Source of the DNA: Antitrichia curtipendula
Taxonomy: Eukaryota; Streptophyta; Bryopsida; Hypnales; Leucodontaceae
DNA length: 64,000 nt
NCBI GenBank assembly: GCA_951230915.1
Contig: OX579635.1
Span: 20,646,001 to 20,710,000, forward strand
Direction of reading: 5' to 3'
Every line of letters starts with the position of its first letter. Within the stretch, counting starts at the first letter, position 1. The notes below the pieces were generated by a model. That model did not search any database and was not told where the DNA came from. It was given only the letters and a program-made list of their open reading frames with translations. The position numbers and the translations under genes are program-made. Of this stretch, positions 1-12,254 are shown one piece after another.

Positions 1-165
1 GCCATGTTAGAGTTCAGGCTGCCAATACAGAATAAATAATTAGGCAAAAATTGAACATCTCCGACAGGATGCAAAAAATTAGTCTCAAAAATGTAAACGG
101 AATATAGAAGGTGGTTTAAGTTTATACATTTGAAATTTAATAAATCAATGGAGTACTGGATAGAC

Positions 166-3100
166 TTACTTACTGAATCGAGATTTCTTCACAATGTGGG
201 GAATTTCAAGTTCCATAGCGTCCTCATCCTCAGAATATAAAAGGATTGTTGTATTCGGATTTGGGTCAGTTGGAATTGCACGAATCATAGGGGCCAAAAT
301 ACCATTGAAAATGGCTTTGTCTTCCTCGAGTGCAACAATGTGCCTGCTCAAAATCCTAGAGGCATGGATGGAGGTTCCTAAAATTGGAAGAAAATCAAAT
401 TGGGATGTTAGAAAAACAGGTTCAAAGGTGGAAAGTCGATATAAAACGAAAGACTCAGAGAAAAAAAGCCAAGGCATCAAAAGTTACTTGTTGCAGTAGT
501 GCAGTCCAAAACAACATCATTGGGAAGTGAGCATGATTCTATCAACATTTGATAGAATCAAGGATCTTTCTCACGCGCCCCTCTCCAAGGCTTGGAGTTG
601 CTGTCCATGGTCAAAGTCTCACGCTTGGTAAAATTCTGAAGGATATCATCACGAGGGACATTCACCCCTAATTCTAGCAAGCTTGGACTCGATTGGAATT
701 TGAACTTAGGAAGACCGATCCCAGGCAACTTCCGCACAAATAAGGCAATTCCAAAAACTTGGGTCTGGAATAATGAAGGCACATAAAAATGTTAAAATGA
801 TATAACATGCAGTATAACAATCTACACGTATAAATAAAAATCAAAGGTTCATCCACAGCAATAAAAGACAAATAATTTTTGACATAAAACAGCATTATAG
901 GAAAAACTAAAATTGTCAAAAATGAAGGCATCTAGTAAAACAAAAAGAATTTAAAAAGCAATTACATACACTTCAATGAGAAAGGTAAAATGAATGTACC
1001 GTTCGTGAAGGTGACACTGGTGAGGCTAAATGTAACCAGTTCATACCCCACCAATCCTTCATCTTTTCAAAAGAGTAGATACTAGCAAATCTTAGAATAG
1101 TGGCTTTCGTAATCGCCTTGAGAGGATAAATAACAATCAAGGCGCCGTTGTCATGTAGATGACTATCAGCAAATTCGAAAACTGCCTCTAGTAAGGCTAG
1201 GTTCTCCACATTCCACATTGGAATGCTGTTAGCAGGCACAGATAATTCAGGGACAAGTAATCCCTCTGGCAAATCTGCTAAAATCAGATCATTGCGTGGT
1301 TTTTCACTCGGCGCACCCTTGAAGAAGCGTACCTTCTCACCCTTATGCTGCAAAAGAAGTTGCACGATCAAAAAACAAACATAGGAAAAGAAGTCACAAA
1401 CTAATCATGAAGAGATATGAGACTCCTTACCTTATCCATGAAATTGACAATGTCGTCGTACACTTGGGGTAGAGGATCAGCCATCACATCTGTAAGTGAA
1501 AAATTAAGGATCAACTCAAAGATATGAATCTCTAAGTCATCTAGAAACTCCACGGCTGGAGGACCATGTACCATGCCACCATCACTGAGTGACAAGTACT
1601 CCGCATCTCGCTTGGTACCTCGTGAAAAGGATCTTTGGTGTTCCGAGGCAGCGTCTTGAGTGGCTGACGGTTGCACATGCTGCTGCGTTTTCTTCCCCTT
1701 GCCCTTCTTAGTTGCTGATGCCTCCTCAGCCTGAAGTTGTTTCAAAGCCTTCTTCGTGAGTTTCTCTTTGGCCTTGTTCACCGCCTCTGAGTTCTTCAAG
1801 GCTATTTTCGAGTCAGCCTCTTCCCTCCTCTTCACAGCTTTAGCTCTCGCGTCTTCATCAAGGGCAGCAAACTCATCGTTGTACTTCTCCCTGCTATGCG
1901 AATTGAGTGAAAGCTTGAGCTCCTCCTCCAGCTCTGGCGTGAACTCCGGTGGACAGTCCAAATACCATGCATCGGACTTCAAGTGCAAACTCGTCCACCA
2001 TTGTAATTGAGATGGAGAGAATATGCAATGCTCAGAAGAAGCATCCAACCACGTAGACAAAAACAAGGGCAAATCTCGCTTAGCAATGGCACCTTTTGCA
2101 AGCAACTCATATTTGAAATATCTGCACATGCAAAACATGGCAACCGGTCTTAGTAATGCCTTACGGCCAAATATTACAGAAATCACCAAATCAAAAGAAA
2201 TGACAGAAAAAAAGGAATTCATACCGGAAATTTACACGTTTGACCACCAAGTCAGTGCCTTTGCACTTTCGGAAGTCATCTGACTTCTTATAGCCCTCCT
2301 GCCCCCTGAAATGACTTAGAAACGCCTTGTCCCAAACACGAATCCTCCATCCTTCAAGATAATCTGGAAAGGTCTCCGGCTCTTCAGGAGAATCCATAGT
2401 CAATACCAATTGGTCCTTCTTGGTAATGTCATCAAACATTTCAGACCCGAGCTCTTCAATCTGTGCAATGAAAGAATTTAGTAATGACATTGATAGAAGT
2501 CCCTGAAGTCAAAATAAACATTATGCACAAATGAAGGAAACAAATCATTTTCTAAATAAAAGACAGTCGTGATCAAAACTTATCGATGCATACCAACAAG
2601 CCTTTGCCAAGAAGGACTTCAATTCGTTTTCCCCAACTGGTTTCACTGGAAACCTTTTGGCCTTCCGTGTTTCATTTGAGCAATTCCACCATTGCAGCCA
2701 CTTGATTTTGTGCTCACTGCTGACATTTGCGGTGGCAATCATTTGCAACTTGTCCAGGGTCATTTCTGGAGCGATATTCTGGGTCCAATGCTTCTCAATC
2801 TATATCAAGAAGAATAAGGAATTAGAACCATTCAGTAATTAAGAAATGGGCAGTCAATGACATGAGTTAATCAAAGAGGTTTTACCTCTTTAAGGAAATC
2901 GCAACCAAGCTGGGGATTAGCAACTGCTGTCAACTTTTCCAACTTCTGAGTCAATCTGGATGTTGTATCCTTTGTAGCCATTCTCATGGTCGTCAAAATT
3001 CCTTCTGGTGATTGATCCTCCTCCGCAGTGTCTTCTTTGTATTTCCGAACTGCCAAATCAGTTGATGCTGCTATCTCATACTGGTCCAGAACAACGAAGT

Positions 3101-5690
3101 GAGAAAACCTCATACGTATGAGCAACTATGAATATTACATTGATGCCAACAAATCAGAAGTTGTAAGAAAAATACAAAGAAAAGCCTGAATAGAATGATT
3201 ACCCGGAAAATAAAGGATGTGAAAACTTCCACAGACATTGAATACCAACTCTTCCGAGTGTTTAAAGTGCACTGAGACATCTCTGATGCACTTAAATGCT
3301 CCACAAATTTGTCCAGTGGGAGAACTCCATATTTCTGGACACGATATAACGTGTGTACCAAATTTGTTTTGATAAACGAATTCTCAATATGTCTGTAGAA
3401 AAGAAGACATGTGATCAATATGGTAAAAAATATTTGAAAACAAATACAACGAAATGAAACCTAGGGAAAGATACACTTACTGGTTAATATCATGCATAGC
3501 ATGCATTACTTCACCGATTTTCTCCTTTGTCTCCAAAATTATTGAATCCACCGAGATGTGCCAATCCTGGTCGTTGGCATGGTGCTGAGCAATGTAAGAA
3601 GACCATGCCAACAACCTGTGGTTACCATCGCAAACAAAGAATTTGGAAGACTGATAATCTTCCAATCCTGGTGTTGCCTGTAGTGCGGCATTGAACTTGT
3701 CGTTCTCAACATTCCACAGTGGCCCCCATGCGTTTTTGTCAGCCTCAGTTACCTGCTCAATCTCACCTTGCTCGTTTGTGATTGATACATAAAACACACT
3801 GGATCCATCTCGATAGCCGTGAACAAACTCTTGCTCAAGTCTCGTCAGATCACATTGAAGCGCTGGGCGAATCATAGGCATCACTGCAAGACGACATAAC
3901 GGAATTCTCAAACGAGATATAGAATTCGGTTTCAATCGCAAAGCTGAAATGGAGGCCATAGAATTCACTTTCTGTGCCTTCCGAAAGGCGTCCTCCGTGA
4001 TGAACTCCATTTCGCGGTTCTCTCCTTCTTGCACTGACGTTGTCTTCTCTGGTTCCATATCGCCAACAATGTGAACTTCCTCCACAGCTGCGGATAGAGA
4101 GTCAGATGATTTCTCCGCCATTTCCTATAGTGGAAGAAACAAGAATCATGAGAATAAAAATTTCTTAAAGTTCGAATGAGAAGAATGAGAACATCAAGAA
4201 CAAAGAAACTAGTATAGAAATCAGTTGCAGAAATCGTCTACAACTCGGAGACATTCCACACTCAACACTAAAAGGTGGACAAGGACGCATCGCGAGGAGC
4301 TTCCCCTCGGCGCCGAAACTAATGACCCAGGGATCCAAATCAGCGAAGTAAGGTCGACACTGGCGCATCCTAAGGAAGCCCAACCTTCCCCTCGAAGCCG
4401 AGCCTTGTGACCATGGGGTTGACACCAGAGAAACCTAGTCGACAGAGGCGCACCACGAGGAAGCCCAACCTTCCCCTCGGGGCCGTGACTTGTGACCATG
4501 GGGTCGACAACAGAGAAACCTAGTCGACAGAGGCGCACCGCGAGGAAGCCCAACCTTCCCCTCGGGGCCGAGGCTTGAAAATTCGGGCGTGGACAGGTAG
4601 GTAACAAGGTCGACAGAGGCGCACCGCGAGGAAGCCCAACCCTCCCCTCGGGGCCGAGACTTGAGAGCATGGGGTCGACACCATAGAAACTTGGTCAACA
4701 GAGGCGCACCGCGAGGAAGCCCAACCATCCCCTCGGGGCCGACACCTGAAAATTTGGGGGTCGACAGGAAGGTAGCGAGGTCGACAAAGGCGCACCACGA
4801 GGAAGCCCAACCTTCCCCTCGGGGCCGAGGCTTGAGACCAAGGGGTGGACACGAGCAAAACGAGGTCAACACTAGCGCACTGCGAGGAAGCCCAACCCTC
4901 CCCTCGGGGCCGACACCTGAAAATTCGGGGGTGGACAGGAAGGTAACGAGGTTGACAGAGGCCACCGCGAGAAAGCCCAACCGTCCTCTCGGGCCCGAGA
5001 CTTAAAAATTCAGGGGTGGACAGGAAGGTAACGAGGTCGACAAAGGCGCACCGCGAGGAAGCCCAACCCTCCCCTCGGGGCCGAGACTTGTGACCATGGA
5101 GTCGACACGAGCAAAACGAGATCGACACTAGCGCACTGCGAGGAAGCCCAACCCTCCCCTCGGGGCCGAAACTTGTGACCATGGGGTCGACACGAGCAAA
5201 ACGAGGTCGACACTAGCACATTGCGAGGAAGCCCAACCCTCCCCTCGGGGACGACACCTGAAAATTCGGGGGTGGACAGGACGGTAACGAGGTCGACACT
5301 GGCGCACCGCGAGGAACCCCAATCTTCCACTCACGGTTGAGACTTGAGACCACAGTGACTCAAAAGGGAGAATATCGCACCGCAAGGAAGCTAAAACTTT
5401 CCGTCGGAGCTCAGACTGACCAGGGAGAAGTTCAAGTAAATTTACCTGTGTTAGTTCTCCATCATCACCTGTCGGGGGGGCGCTAACGCTTGTATCGCCA
5501 TTGCCTCCGCGACTCTCTGCATCGCTTCTCTGCCCCGTTAGTGCGGCACGCCGTGTTGATGGCCTCCTCGTCATATTGTTCAATCCCTAAAAATAAGATA
5601 CCAGAACCCACGAAACCCTAGGTTAATCACTGAGACTATGAACTTCCAATGCGTGTAGCGCAATCAATCAGCGGAATTGATAAACTCACC
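166..5690 (-). CDS. ParB-like domain plus methyltransferase-like protein, multi-exon
   Basis: Spliced minus-strand gene; ATG at 5574. Coding exons read from GT-AG sites: 5574-5446, 4124-3481, 3392-3203, 3125-2886, 2799-2594, 2502-2225, 2121-1431, 1347-1000, 764-575, 377-166. A 5' UTR intron (5689-5587) precedes the start exon. Exon 2 has CDGNHRLLAW (about residues 208-217) after RIPLCRL..MPMIRPAL, the ParB/Srx-type DG-x-HR signature. Exon 7 is Lys/Glu rich, probably coiled coil. Exon 8 has LILADLPEG followed by W..LLEAVFEF and DNGALIVIYPLK. Exon 10 has TSIHASRILSRHIVALEED. This order (motif IV before motif I) matches beta-class DNA amino-methyltransferases, but DPPY is replaced by DLPE and the glycine loop is poor, so catalysis is doubtful. 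Frame is kept at every junction except exon 5 to 6, which is off by one unless a weak GC donor is used. A GTAAGT overlaps the end of exon 10, so the gene may continue past the left edge. The domain calls are inference from motifs. Confidence 0.6.
4260..5430. repeat. 85-bp GC-rich minisatellite in intron 1 of the ParB-like gene
   Basis: About 13 imperfect tandem copies. The core GAGGAAGCCCAACC recurs near 4457, 4543, 4628, 4713, 4798, 4886, 4971, 5055, 5140, 5225 and 5312, a period of about 85 bp. Each unit also has CCCCTCGGGGCCGA and GTCGACA. Units at both edges are degenerate. Because 85 is not a multiple of three, long open frames appear in several frames on both strands; they are repeat artefacts, not genes. 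The array lies wholly inside the intron spanning 4125-5445. Confidence 0.92.
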
Positions 5691-7489
5691 GAGAATTGAG
5701 AACGTGTTATATCCGGACGCGATAGCACGGAATGACCGAAGAGTGACTACGGCCTTGCCGTTTCTGCGAGCAGAGGGAGACCCTGTACTCGTTGCCTTGG
5801 TTCCTTGTTTTCTCTTCCAAACTTCGTCACGGTTGCACGTTTTGGTTGCGTCGCATGTACACTCAGGTGCACACTGTGGTCGCGAGCAGATTTTCGAGAG
5901 GGATATTCTTTTAATACGGCCTGTATACGTGTCCGCAGAATTCTCTCTAAATCACACGATATTTGAGCACTTCATTCTACTCAGTTTGGTCACCTAATGC
6001 CATGCTTTCATTCTCATTAGGATTTATGTATTGAATTTTTACTGAACAGAGGAAAATAGTTTATTGTAATCTTAATACTTGGATACTCTTAGTAATGATC
6101 TTCTAAATTATGATTATAAATATTTGTGGTATATATCATATCTGCTGTTACTCTCTATGCTATAAACATACCCTACTAGGTAATAATAAAAATAAAATCA
6201 ATAATATAAATGATTATAACTTCATAATTCATTTATGCACACAATATCGACGTAGCTCCTACAACGTAATACCACAGTGATTTCAATTTGATATTTCATA
6301 CCTTTGCTTTGCCTTCTTCGTTCTTGTTGTGAACTACTTCGTCTTGATTGATGCAAAGGCTGGTACATGCCTTTAGAAGTGTCTTCTCATCCTGTCCAGT
6401 AATCCTGCCTCGAGCAACTTGGGCCTGATGCAATGCTTTCCTGGAAGAGAACAAAAGCTTTCTTCTCTTCCTCCGCTTCCTAATTGTATTTTGAAGACCA
6501 CTCTCGGTTTGATCTTCTGTAGCATGCATGAGACTAACGGATCATACTGCAGGGTGACTATATTTGAAGTGTATCTAAATTGAAGGAATGCGAAGACCAC
6601 ATACTCTAATAAGCACTTAACTCTGCTATCAGGGCATGACGTAAAATTCTATAATCAAATCCTATTGAGTTCTCTAGAATTGTTGGATATGCGTTGCAAT
6701 CTTCATTTTATAGGTTGCTATAGTGTCTGTTGTGACAAAGTTCTAATTATTAGTTCAATATACTGACCATTGGAAATATACGTTTTGATCCTTGTCAGTT
6801 TCTGCATTGAGGAATTTGATTACATAACTCTAATGTTGATCTACCAATGTATTCAACAGTCACTGGCATCTCCGAGTTTTGAATTTTGGGATACGGTAGT
6901 TGGACTATATGATTTTTCATATGTGAGGCTCTTAGATCACTAGCAGCATCATGTCAGTGATGGGAAATAAAATCTACTGAAATCAATTTTTAAATAATTA
7001 CGGTTAACCATCTTGATGGACTAAAGTCCCTATACCATGTCCCTTTAATGTATGACTCTATATAGTTCAATGAAAGCTGTGGGTACGTTTATTTGTACTT
7101 CATTGAAAATGGTAGTTTTCACCTTATGCATGCGTGCTATTTATGCGCAATATATATGGAACCTAGATCTACTATGTAGGCGAATTTATTTTGGAATTTT
7201 TGTGTACATCTGTTTATGAGTTAGGTAAGACAAACAGCTCTCTCATAGAGAATTTCATATACTTGAACATTTAAATAATGGATCTATATATTGAAAACCG
7301 GAATTTACATTAAATGTTGTTTTGTCATTAATAATATTATTTACCACATTCCGGCTCCATTATATCCATGCATAGGTTCATTTTCTCCTTTTATATTGTG
7401 TATAAGTTCCATCATTCATTTAATCTCAAACTCAACATCAAGGGCTTTTCATAAGTGACTAACCATTTCCGGTCTTACTTCTTCTTGCA
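5691..7489. promoter_or_regulatory. Shared intergenic region between divergent ParB-like and transposase genes
   Basis: About 1.8 kb lies between the 5' UTR exon of the minus-strand ParB-like gene and the ATG of the plus-strand transposase. It is mostly AT-rich. No confident TATA box or operator could be picked out. The small open frames here (for example near 6296-6600) show no family features. A divergent promoter is inferred from gene orientation only. Confidence 0.4.
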
Positions 7490-10400
7490 ATGGCATCCGT
7501 TCGAGCGGATGGCCATGAGATTCCACTTGTTCTCCCTCTTGGACCAGAAGGGTATGCTGTTGTTTCGTTACACCTTCTTCATGTGCGATTTGGTTTTGTC
7601 CAGTCTAGTGTCTACGTTGAAGAAGAGGTCATGTCCGACTCTGGCCACCTGAAGGAGTACGTCCATATGGCTAAGTTAGAACTTCATGACGGTCATGTCT
7701 GGCACCTTCAGCAAGGTCGCTTTAGAGCTTATGGCTTGTTGCCTGTCATGATGACTGCTTCAACTGAGATTTTACCTCGCCATTCAGACCATTCTACCGT
7801 GAATATGCCTCCTACTCGTCATAGTACTAGGAATTCTACAGATCCCGAAAACGTTGCCGTTGCAAGTACACCAATTCCACTTCTACGCGTGAAGCAAGAA
7901 GTCTTGGGCCCTGTCATAGATCTCTCTAGTGAGTCAGAGGGAGAGTCTCCTAGCCAACCAAATCTTCTAGCACCGCTGCCTAATAGAGTTTTGGACGATG
8001 TCTTGACAAAACCTTCCGGTTCATACCAGTCACCAACGAGAAGTCCTGCATTGTCGACCCATTCTCGCCCACCAACATATCCTCATAGTATAGGAACGAT
8101 TAGTATTGTTGGGTGCTTACGGAAGCTTGCATCAATTCGTAAATCCAGGAATGAAATTGCAGCTTTAGACTACAATTCACTGATCCATCACAAAGTACAG
8201 TATCTTCCCGCCGATTTTGATGGGGATGTAGTGTTTGAATTGCCTTCGCTTCGTGTGTCATCTTCGTCGTCTTCCGGGGGGAATCTACAGGGAATGGATA
8301 AAAAGTACGATGGTCATGCTTGGTGTAGGACCATGACAACCAACATCCACAACCAAGATGGCTTGAAGTTCAGAAAATTTTCTTGTGCAGGCCACCTGGT
8401 GTGTTGCAATTCGGACTGTGCCTACTTGAAGCGGTTCTCAAAACGCAATGAGACAGGGTGGTGTGGATATACTCTAGTTCCATTCTATGTTGGCGCTAAC
8501 CCTCCAAAGGATTCATGTCTTCTGTGCAAGATATGCAAATGTCCACCGCAGTGTCTTAGCATTTGTGATGCCAAAATATATTACATCCACAGCGATACTG
8601 CTCTAATGACTCGAGCATGCATTCACTTAGGTAATCATATGCATCATGTAGCTTCTGGAACATGTAGAGAGTCCGTAGATACTATTTCCAGTCTAATTGC
8701 ATGCGAAGTTGCCAAAACCCCGACTGCCACTAACTCAGCCATCGCCCTTGCCGCTAGTAAGCAATTTCTAGACAACTATCTGATACACAATGGAGAGGGC
8801 CCTAAGGAGATGTTGCAGGGAAAGTTGTTAGAGGATGTCATGGATAGGTTCCAGAGGCTAAGTTCACTGAACATCCGTAATATTACTACGTCGTTCCGTA
8901 GCACTAGCAAGAATGGGGTTATAGATAGTATTATGAATATAAAACGGAATTTAAAGTTTGAGTACATTCATGAGAGTGTGTTCCCTGGACAAGGAAAAGA
9001 GAAGGTATACTTGTTTAAAATGTTGGTGGAAGGGCCTGGGAGTGGAGTGGACTTGGTAAGGCGCATGCAACCAGGTGGAGATTTGGAAAATGCATGGCTC
9101 ATGTTTGATCATGTCAAACGTGTGAAGGATTGGACAACCATGGCATGCCGCGTTTATGACACAGATTGTAGGAAGGTGATGACAATTGCCGTCTGTGACA
9201 TGCAATCTGAGGACACCGAGGTGCAGAGCATCATGTGGAGATTATTGAATGATGTCATGAGACACAATGGCGTGCAAAATCCGAACTTCAAGGGCTTTAT
9301 GGCGGATAGTGCACAAGCTAATTGGAACGCTGTTCGCATTGTGTATGGAGCGGGGGATTCCAAAATAGAGATGGTCAACCGTGAGCGCACTTGTCTTTTG
9401 CATTGGAGTACTTCATTGCATCGTCATACCCAGAAGCTCATCAAACCAGATCTGCAACATCAACATCTTCGTCTATGCAAGCAATATAAAGATTCAAAGA
9501 GTATGGAAGAAGCTGAGACGCGGTACTTGGCGATTCGTTCTTGGTGGCTTTCATCTGGAGCAGCCTCTGAAGACGCATTGTGTGAATTGGAATTGTGGCT
9601 TGCGTTTTGGCACTTCCGATATCGCCAATGGGGTGGCTTCATGCAAATGGTATTTTAATCAGTCCTTCATTTCTTCTACAATATCTTCTGTAGAAGTGTA
9701 CTTTTCTTTCATAATGTTTTTATTCAAGAAGTATTTGTATTTATTTATACTCATAAGTTCCGTCAATGAAAATGAGATTTTGATCACCATAGGACGGGGG
9801 CCTTTCCCCTCGGCGCCGAAGGGACACCTTGCCTCTTAGTAGAATCCTAAACTTTTTAGTGATAGGCCAATATCAATAGTGTGGCTTTCTTTTTCGGCTG
9901 GTGATTGCAATTTGATTTGAAGTATATATTTATTTCCTTTTCAGGGGTTGAATCTCGAGGAGATGGCAGACATGCCATCATGCAATTTATTTGAAACTGT
10001 TCATAATAGATGGCTGCAGCAGTCCGGTAATCGTGGTAATGACCTCTTTGATGCCACCTGTGATGATTGCATTCGAGCCTTCATGCAAATGACGAATTAT
10101 CGAGCATTCCTTAATGGCACTACATCAAGGTCAGGACCATCAAAAGAAGAGTTGAAGTTACGAGGCGCTAGACGTAGTGGAGACCCAAAGAAGATTGCAG
10201 AGGCGTTGAATGATCTTCCAAGCCTGATTGATGTTGGAACACGTATTCCACACTTGGAAGGCGAAGAGGTGTTTGGTAGTAGCAAACGCAAGCTGGACGT
10301 CCCCATTGGTTCGGATGGTGATTCTCATCGTCCGGACAAGGTCAACTTCTCTCAGCCACGGGTGCAGAGACGATCTACTGGTACATCCACGGTGCCTTCC

Positions 10401-11351
10401 AATGATGGAGACATGTTGGTTAATTCTGTGCATGTACCACATGTCACAACTGCAATGGAGAGTGATTGTGACACCTCGCAATGGCACATCACAAGACTAT
10501 CCCATAAATCTAGCTGCAAATGTCATGCCCAACAAAAAGGTACAAACATCCGTTGCGTCGCCAAAATTGCAAAGGGATCTAAAGGGACTCCTGCCCCAAC
10601 ATATCGTGGTCGGAAGAAACAGTATGGAGGAAACAAGGAGATTATGACCGACTTCTGGTTTTGTCCAGATGATATTGAACGATGTGTACGAGGCTCTAAG
10701 CGTGCTTGGGTAATTGACTGGCCTCAAGTACCGGACATCTGGCCTGTACTAAGTGACACCAGTTTGACCCGCCAAGAAACACTACTGTTGCAAGAAGCTG
10801 GCTTTCAACTCCAAAAGCGACCTCCTATGTCACCTCGGCGTTTGTTCACAATGTTGAATGTTTTCAATGCAATCCTTTACGATGAACCTAGCCCATTGCA
10901 TGCGGATACATATCCATCAACTCGAAGAAGCAAGGCGATTCGACGTATTGCAAATGCTCCTACTACAGAGCATCGCAATAAATGGGAGAGTGCTGGTAAC
11001 GTCAAAGGAATGATCTTGGGGGTAACCATGCTCCCCTTCCCTGGACTTGGAGCCATAATCTCCCTTCAATCTGGAATGGAGCCCATGCAAAAGGTTTATC
11101 AAATCACGCTTGGCATGTACTCAGAATGCACTTGTCCCGATTTTGTAGACATGGCCGTCTCAACGATTGGTGGCCGCCATCAATATGTGAATTGCAAACA
11201 TCTTTACTACTTATTCCGTTACTTTTGCAAAATGGATCCAGTAGATGATAAGTTTATACATTCTCCAAGCTTCAGTTTTAATGAAGTGAAGCTCCTTTTC
11301 ATTAGGGCTGGTATCATTAAGACTTCCACTGAGAATCTAGAGCATGCCTAG
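7490..11351 (+). CDS. MULE-type transposase with Cys/His module, SUMO motifs and SWIM finger (intact)
   Basis: Two coding exons, 7490-9649 and 9945-11351, joined in phase 0 across a 295-bp GT-AG intron, giving 1188 aa. The N-terminal part has a psi-K-x-E SUMO acceptor motif (VKQE, residues 134-137) and a SUMO-interacting motif (VIDLSSESE, 142-150). A Cys/His-rich block at about 275-392 (SCAGHLVCC, CKICKCPPQC, AKIYYI, RACIHLGNHMHHV) is compatible with a WRKY-GCM1 or FLYWCH-like zinc cluster. The catalytic core fits the MULE pattern: D540 (LMFDHVKR), D606 (FMADSAQANW), CLLH at 635-638, and E737 in CNLFETVHN. A second Cys cluster lies at about 911-967. A SWIM finger is at C1115, C1117, C1137, H1139. 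The start ATG has a good context (GCAATGGC). It may be an active transposase or a domesticated FAR1/FHY3-like derivative; terminal repeats were not found. Confidence 0.8.
9650..9944 (+). other. Intron of the intact transposase
   Basis: Begins GTATTT and ends TTTTCAG; phase 0. It contains at about 9805 the 17-mer TTCCCCTCGGCGCCGAA, which also occurs in the edge unit of the minisatellite in the neighbouring ParB-like gene (about 4301). Confidence 0.85.
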
Positions 11352-12014
11352 AAGAGCCACAGGTGTTGAGTGATGAAAATGTGAGGGTGGGTGACTCTAG
11401 CCAAAAATTAAATATAGAGTTTCAGAAGTATGTATTTCTGTTTGGACAAATATTGTATTTGCTGCCGCATTCAGTTCAAGCCTATTTTCAATTTCAATTT
11501 CAATTTCTTGTGCTTCTATTTTTTCCTTCATAATACATCCTTTTCATATTTAAGACCTAATCCCAAAAAAAAACCCTACAACAATTGTATATACGCACGG
11601 TTATAGGTCAAGAATCCTAGTTTCCACAGTAATCGATACACAGTCATTGTTCCACGGTAATAGGGTGGTATAGTTTAAAAATTAAAATTAAAAACCAAAT
11701 TGAAATTATTATCTATTTTTATAAATATTTCTGACATTTAACGGAGAAAAAATCATTTCAAAATTCACCGCTCGCATAATACCCGCTCACCGCTCGTAGG
11801 CTCATGCTCGCAGGCTCACAATCTAGCACCGCTGCCACAAGCCGTATGCACAGCCGGAGAATCACAACGTCGTTGACAAACCCTCATTGACATTGAATTT
11901 GTAAATTCACCCTCCTGTATCACGCCGCTGCAATCCACACTCATGGCTGCCTGGTTAACTCATTTCCTTCATCACTCGCGCTAAAACCCTAATCTTGGAA
12001 ATGGAAGAACTTAC
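11352..12014. other. Intergenic, no gene seen
   Basis: AT-rich 3' flank of the intact transposase, then a short stretch with several CGCTC/GCTCGC repeats (about 11768-11820). The rest of the ParB-like gene that should follow the orphan exon to the right is not present here. Confidence 0.6.
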
Positions 12015-12254
12015 CACTGGAGGTGGTTGCACTGTAGACTCTATGTTCTCCGTTCCTTGCTTGTTTCGCCGTGACCTGAGGTTTGGTCGCTGAATCTCCA
12101 TGTCGAACTGCCAAACACTCCACCCGAATAGAAGCCTGAAAAATCGTGAGGACACAACCGCAAGCATTGACTAAGGAAATGAGAATTTGAATGAACATAC
12201 AGTGCAGTGAAGCAAGCAACACAATGAGAAAATATCACACAGGCAAATCATACC
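12015..12254 (-). pseudogene. Orphan 5' end resembling the ParB-like gene
   Basis: Minus-strand reading gives a possible 5' UTR exon ending CTCG at 12254, an intron 12253-12136 (GTATGA...TTTTCAG), and an exon 12135-12015 with ATG at 12101 followed by a strong GTAAGT donor in phase 0. The 29 codons begin MEIQRPNLRSRRNKQ. The ParB-like gene to the left has the same plan: a UTR exon ending CTCG, a 103-bp intron, then a short Arg-rich ATG exon (MTRRPSTRRAALTGQ) with a phase 0 donor. No later exons follow, so this is read as a truncated copy. Similarity is short and the call is inference. Confidence 0.4.

Noticed and set aside
34..165. A further exon of the ParB-like gene at the left edge
   Set aside because: Suggestive splice sites exist (GTAAGT at the end of exon 10 and GGCAG near 17), but the remaining sequence is too short to confirm.
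4225..5330. Several overlapping long open frames on both strands
   Set aside because: They are made by the 85-bp minisatellite; the unit length shifts frame each repeat and the peptides repeat the same phrase.
4260..5430. CRISPR-like array
   Set aside because: The units are contiguous with no unique spacers, in a plant intron; it is a minisatellite.
6296..6600. Minus-strand Lys/Arg-rich open frames
   Set aside because: Short, no family resemblance, no convincing splice context.
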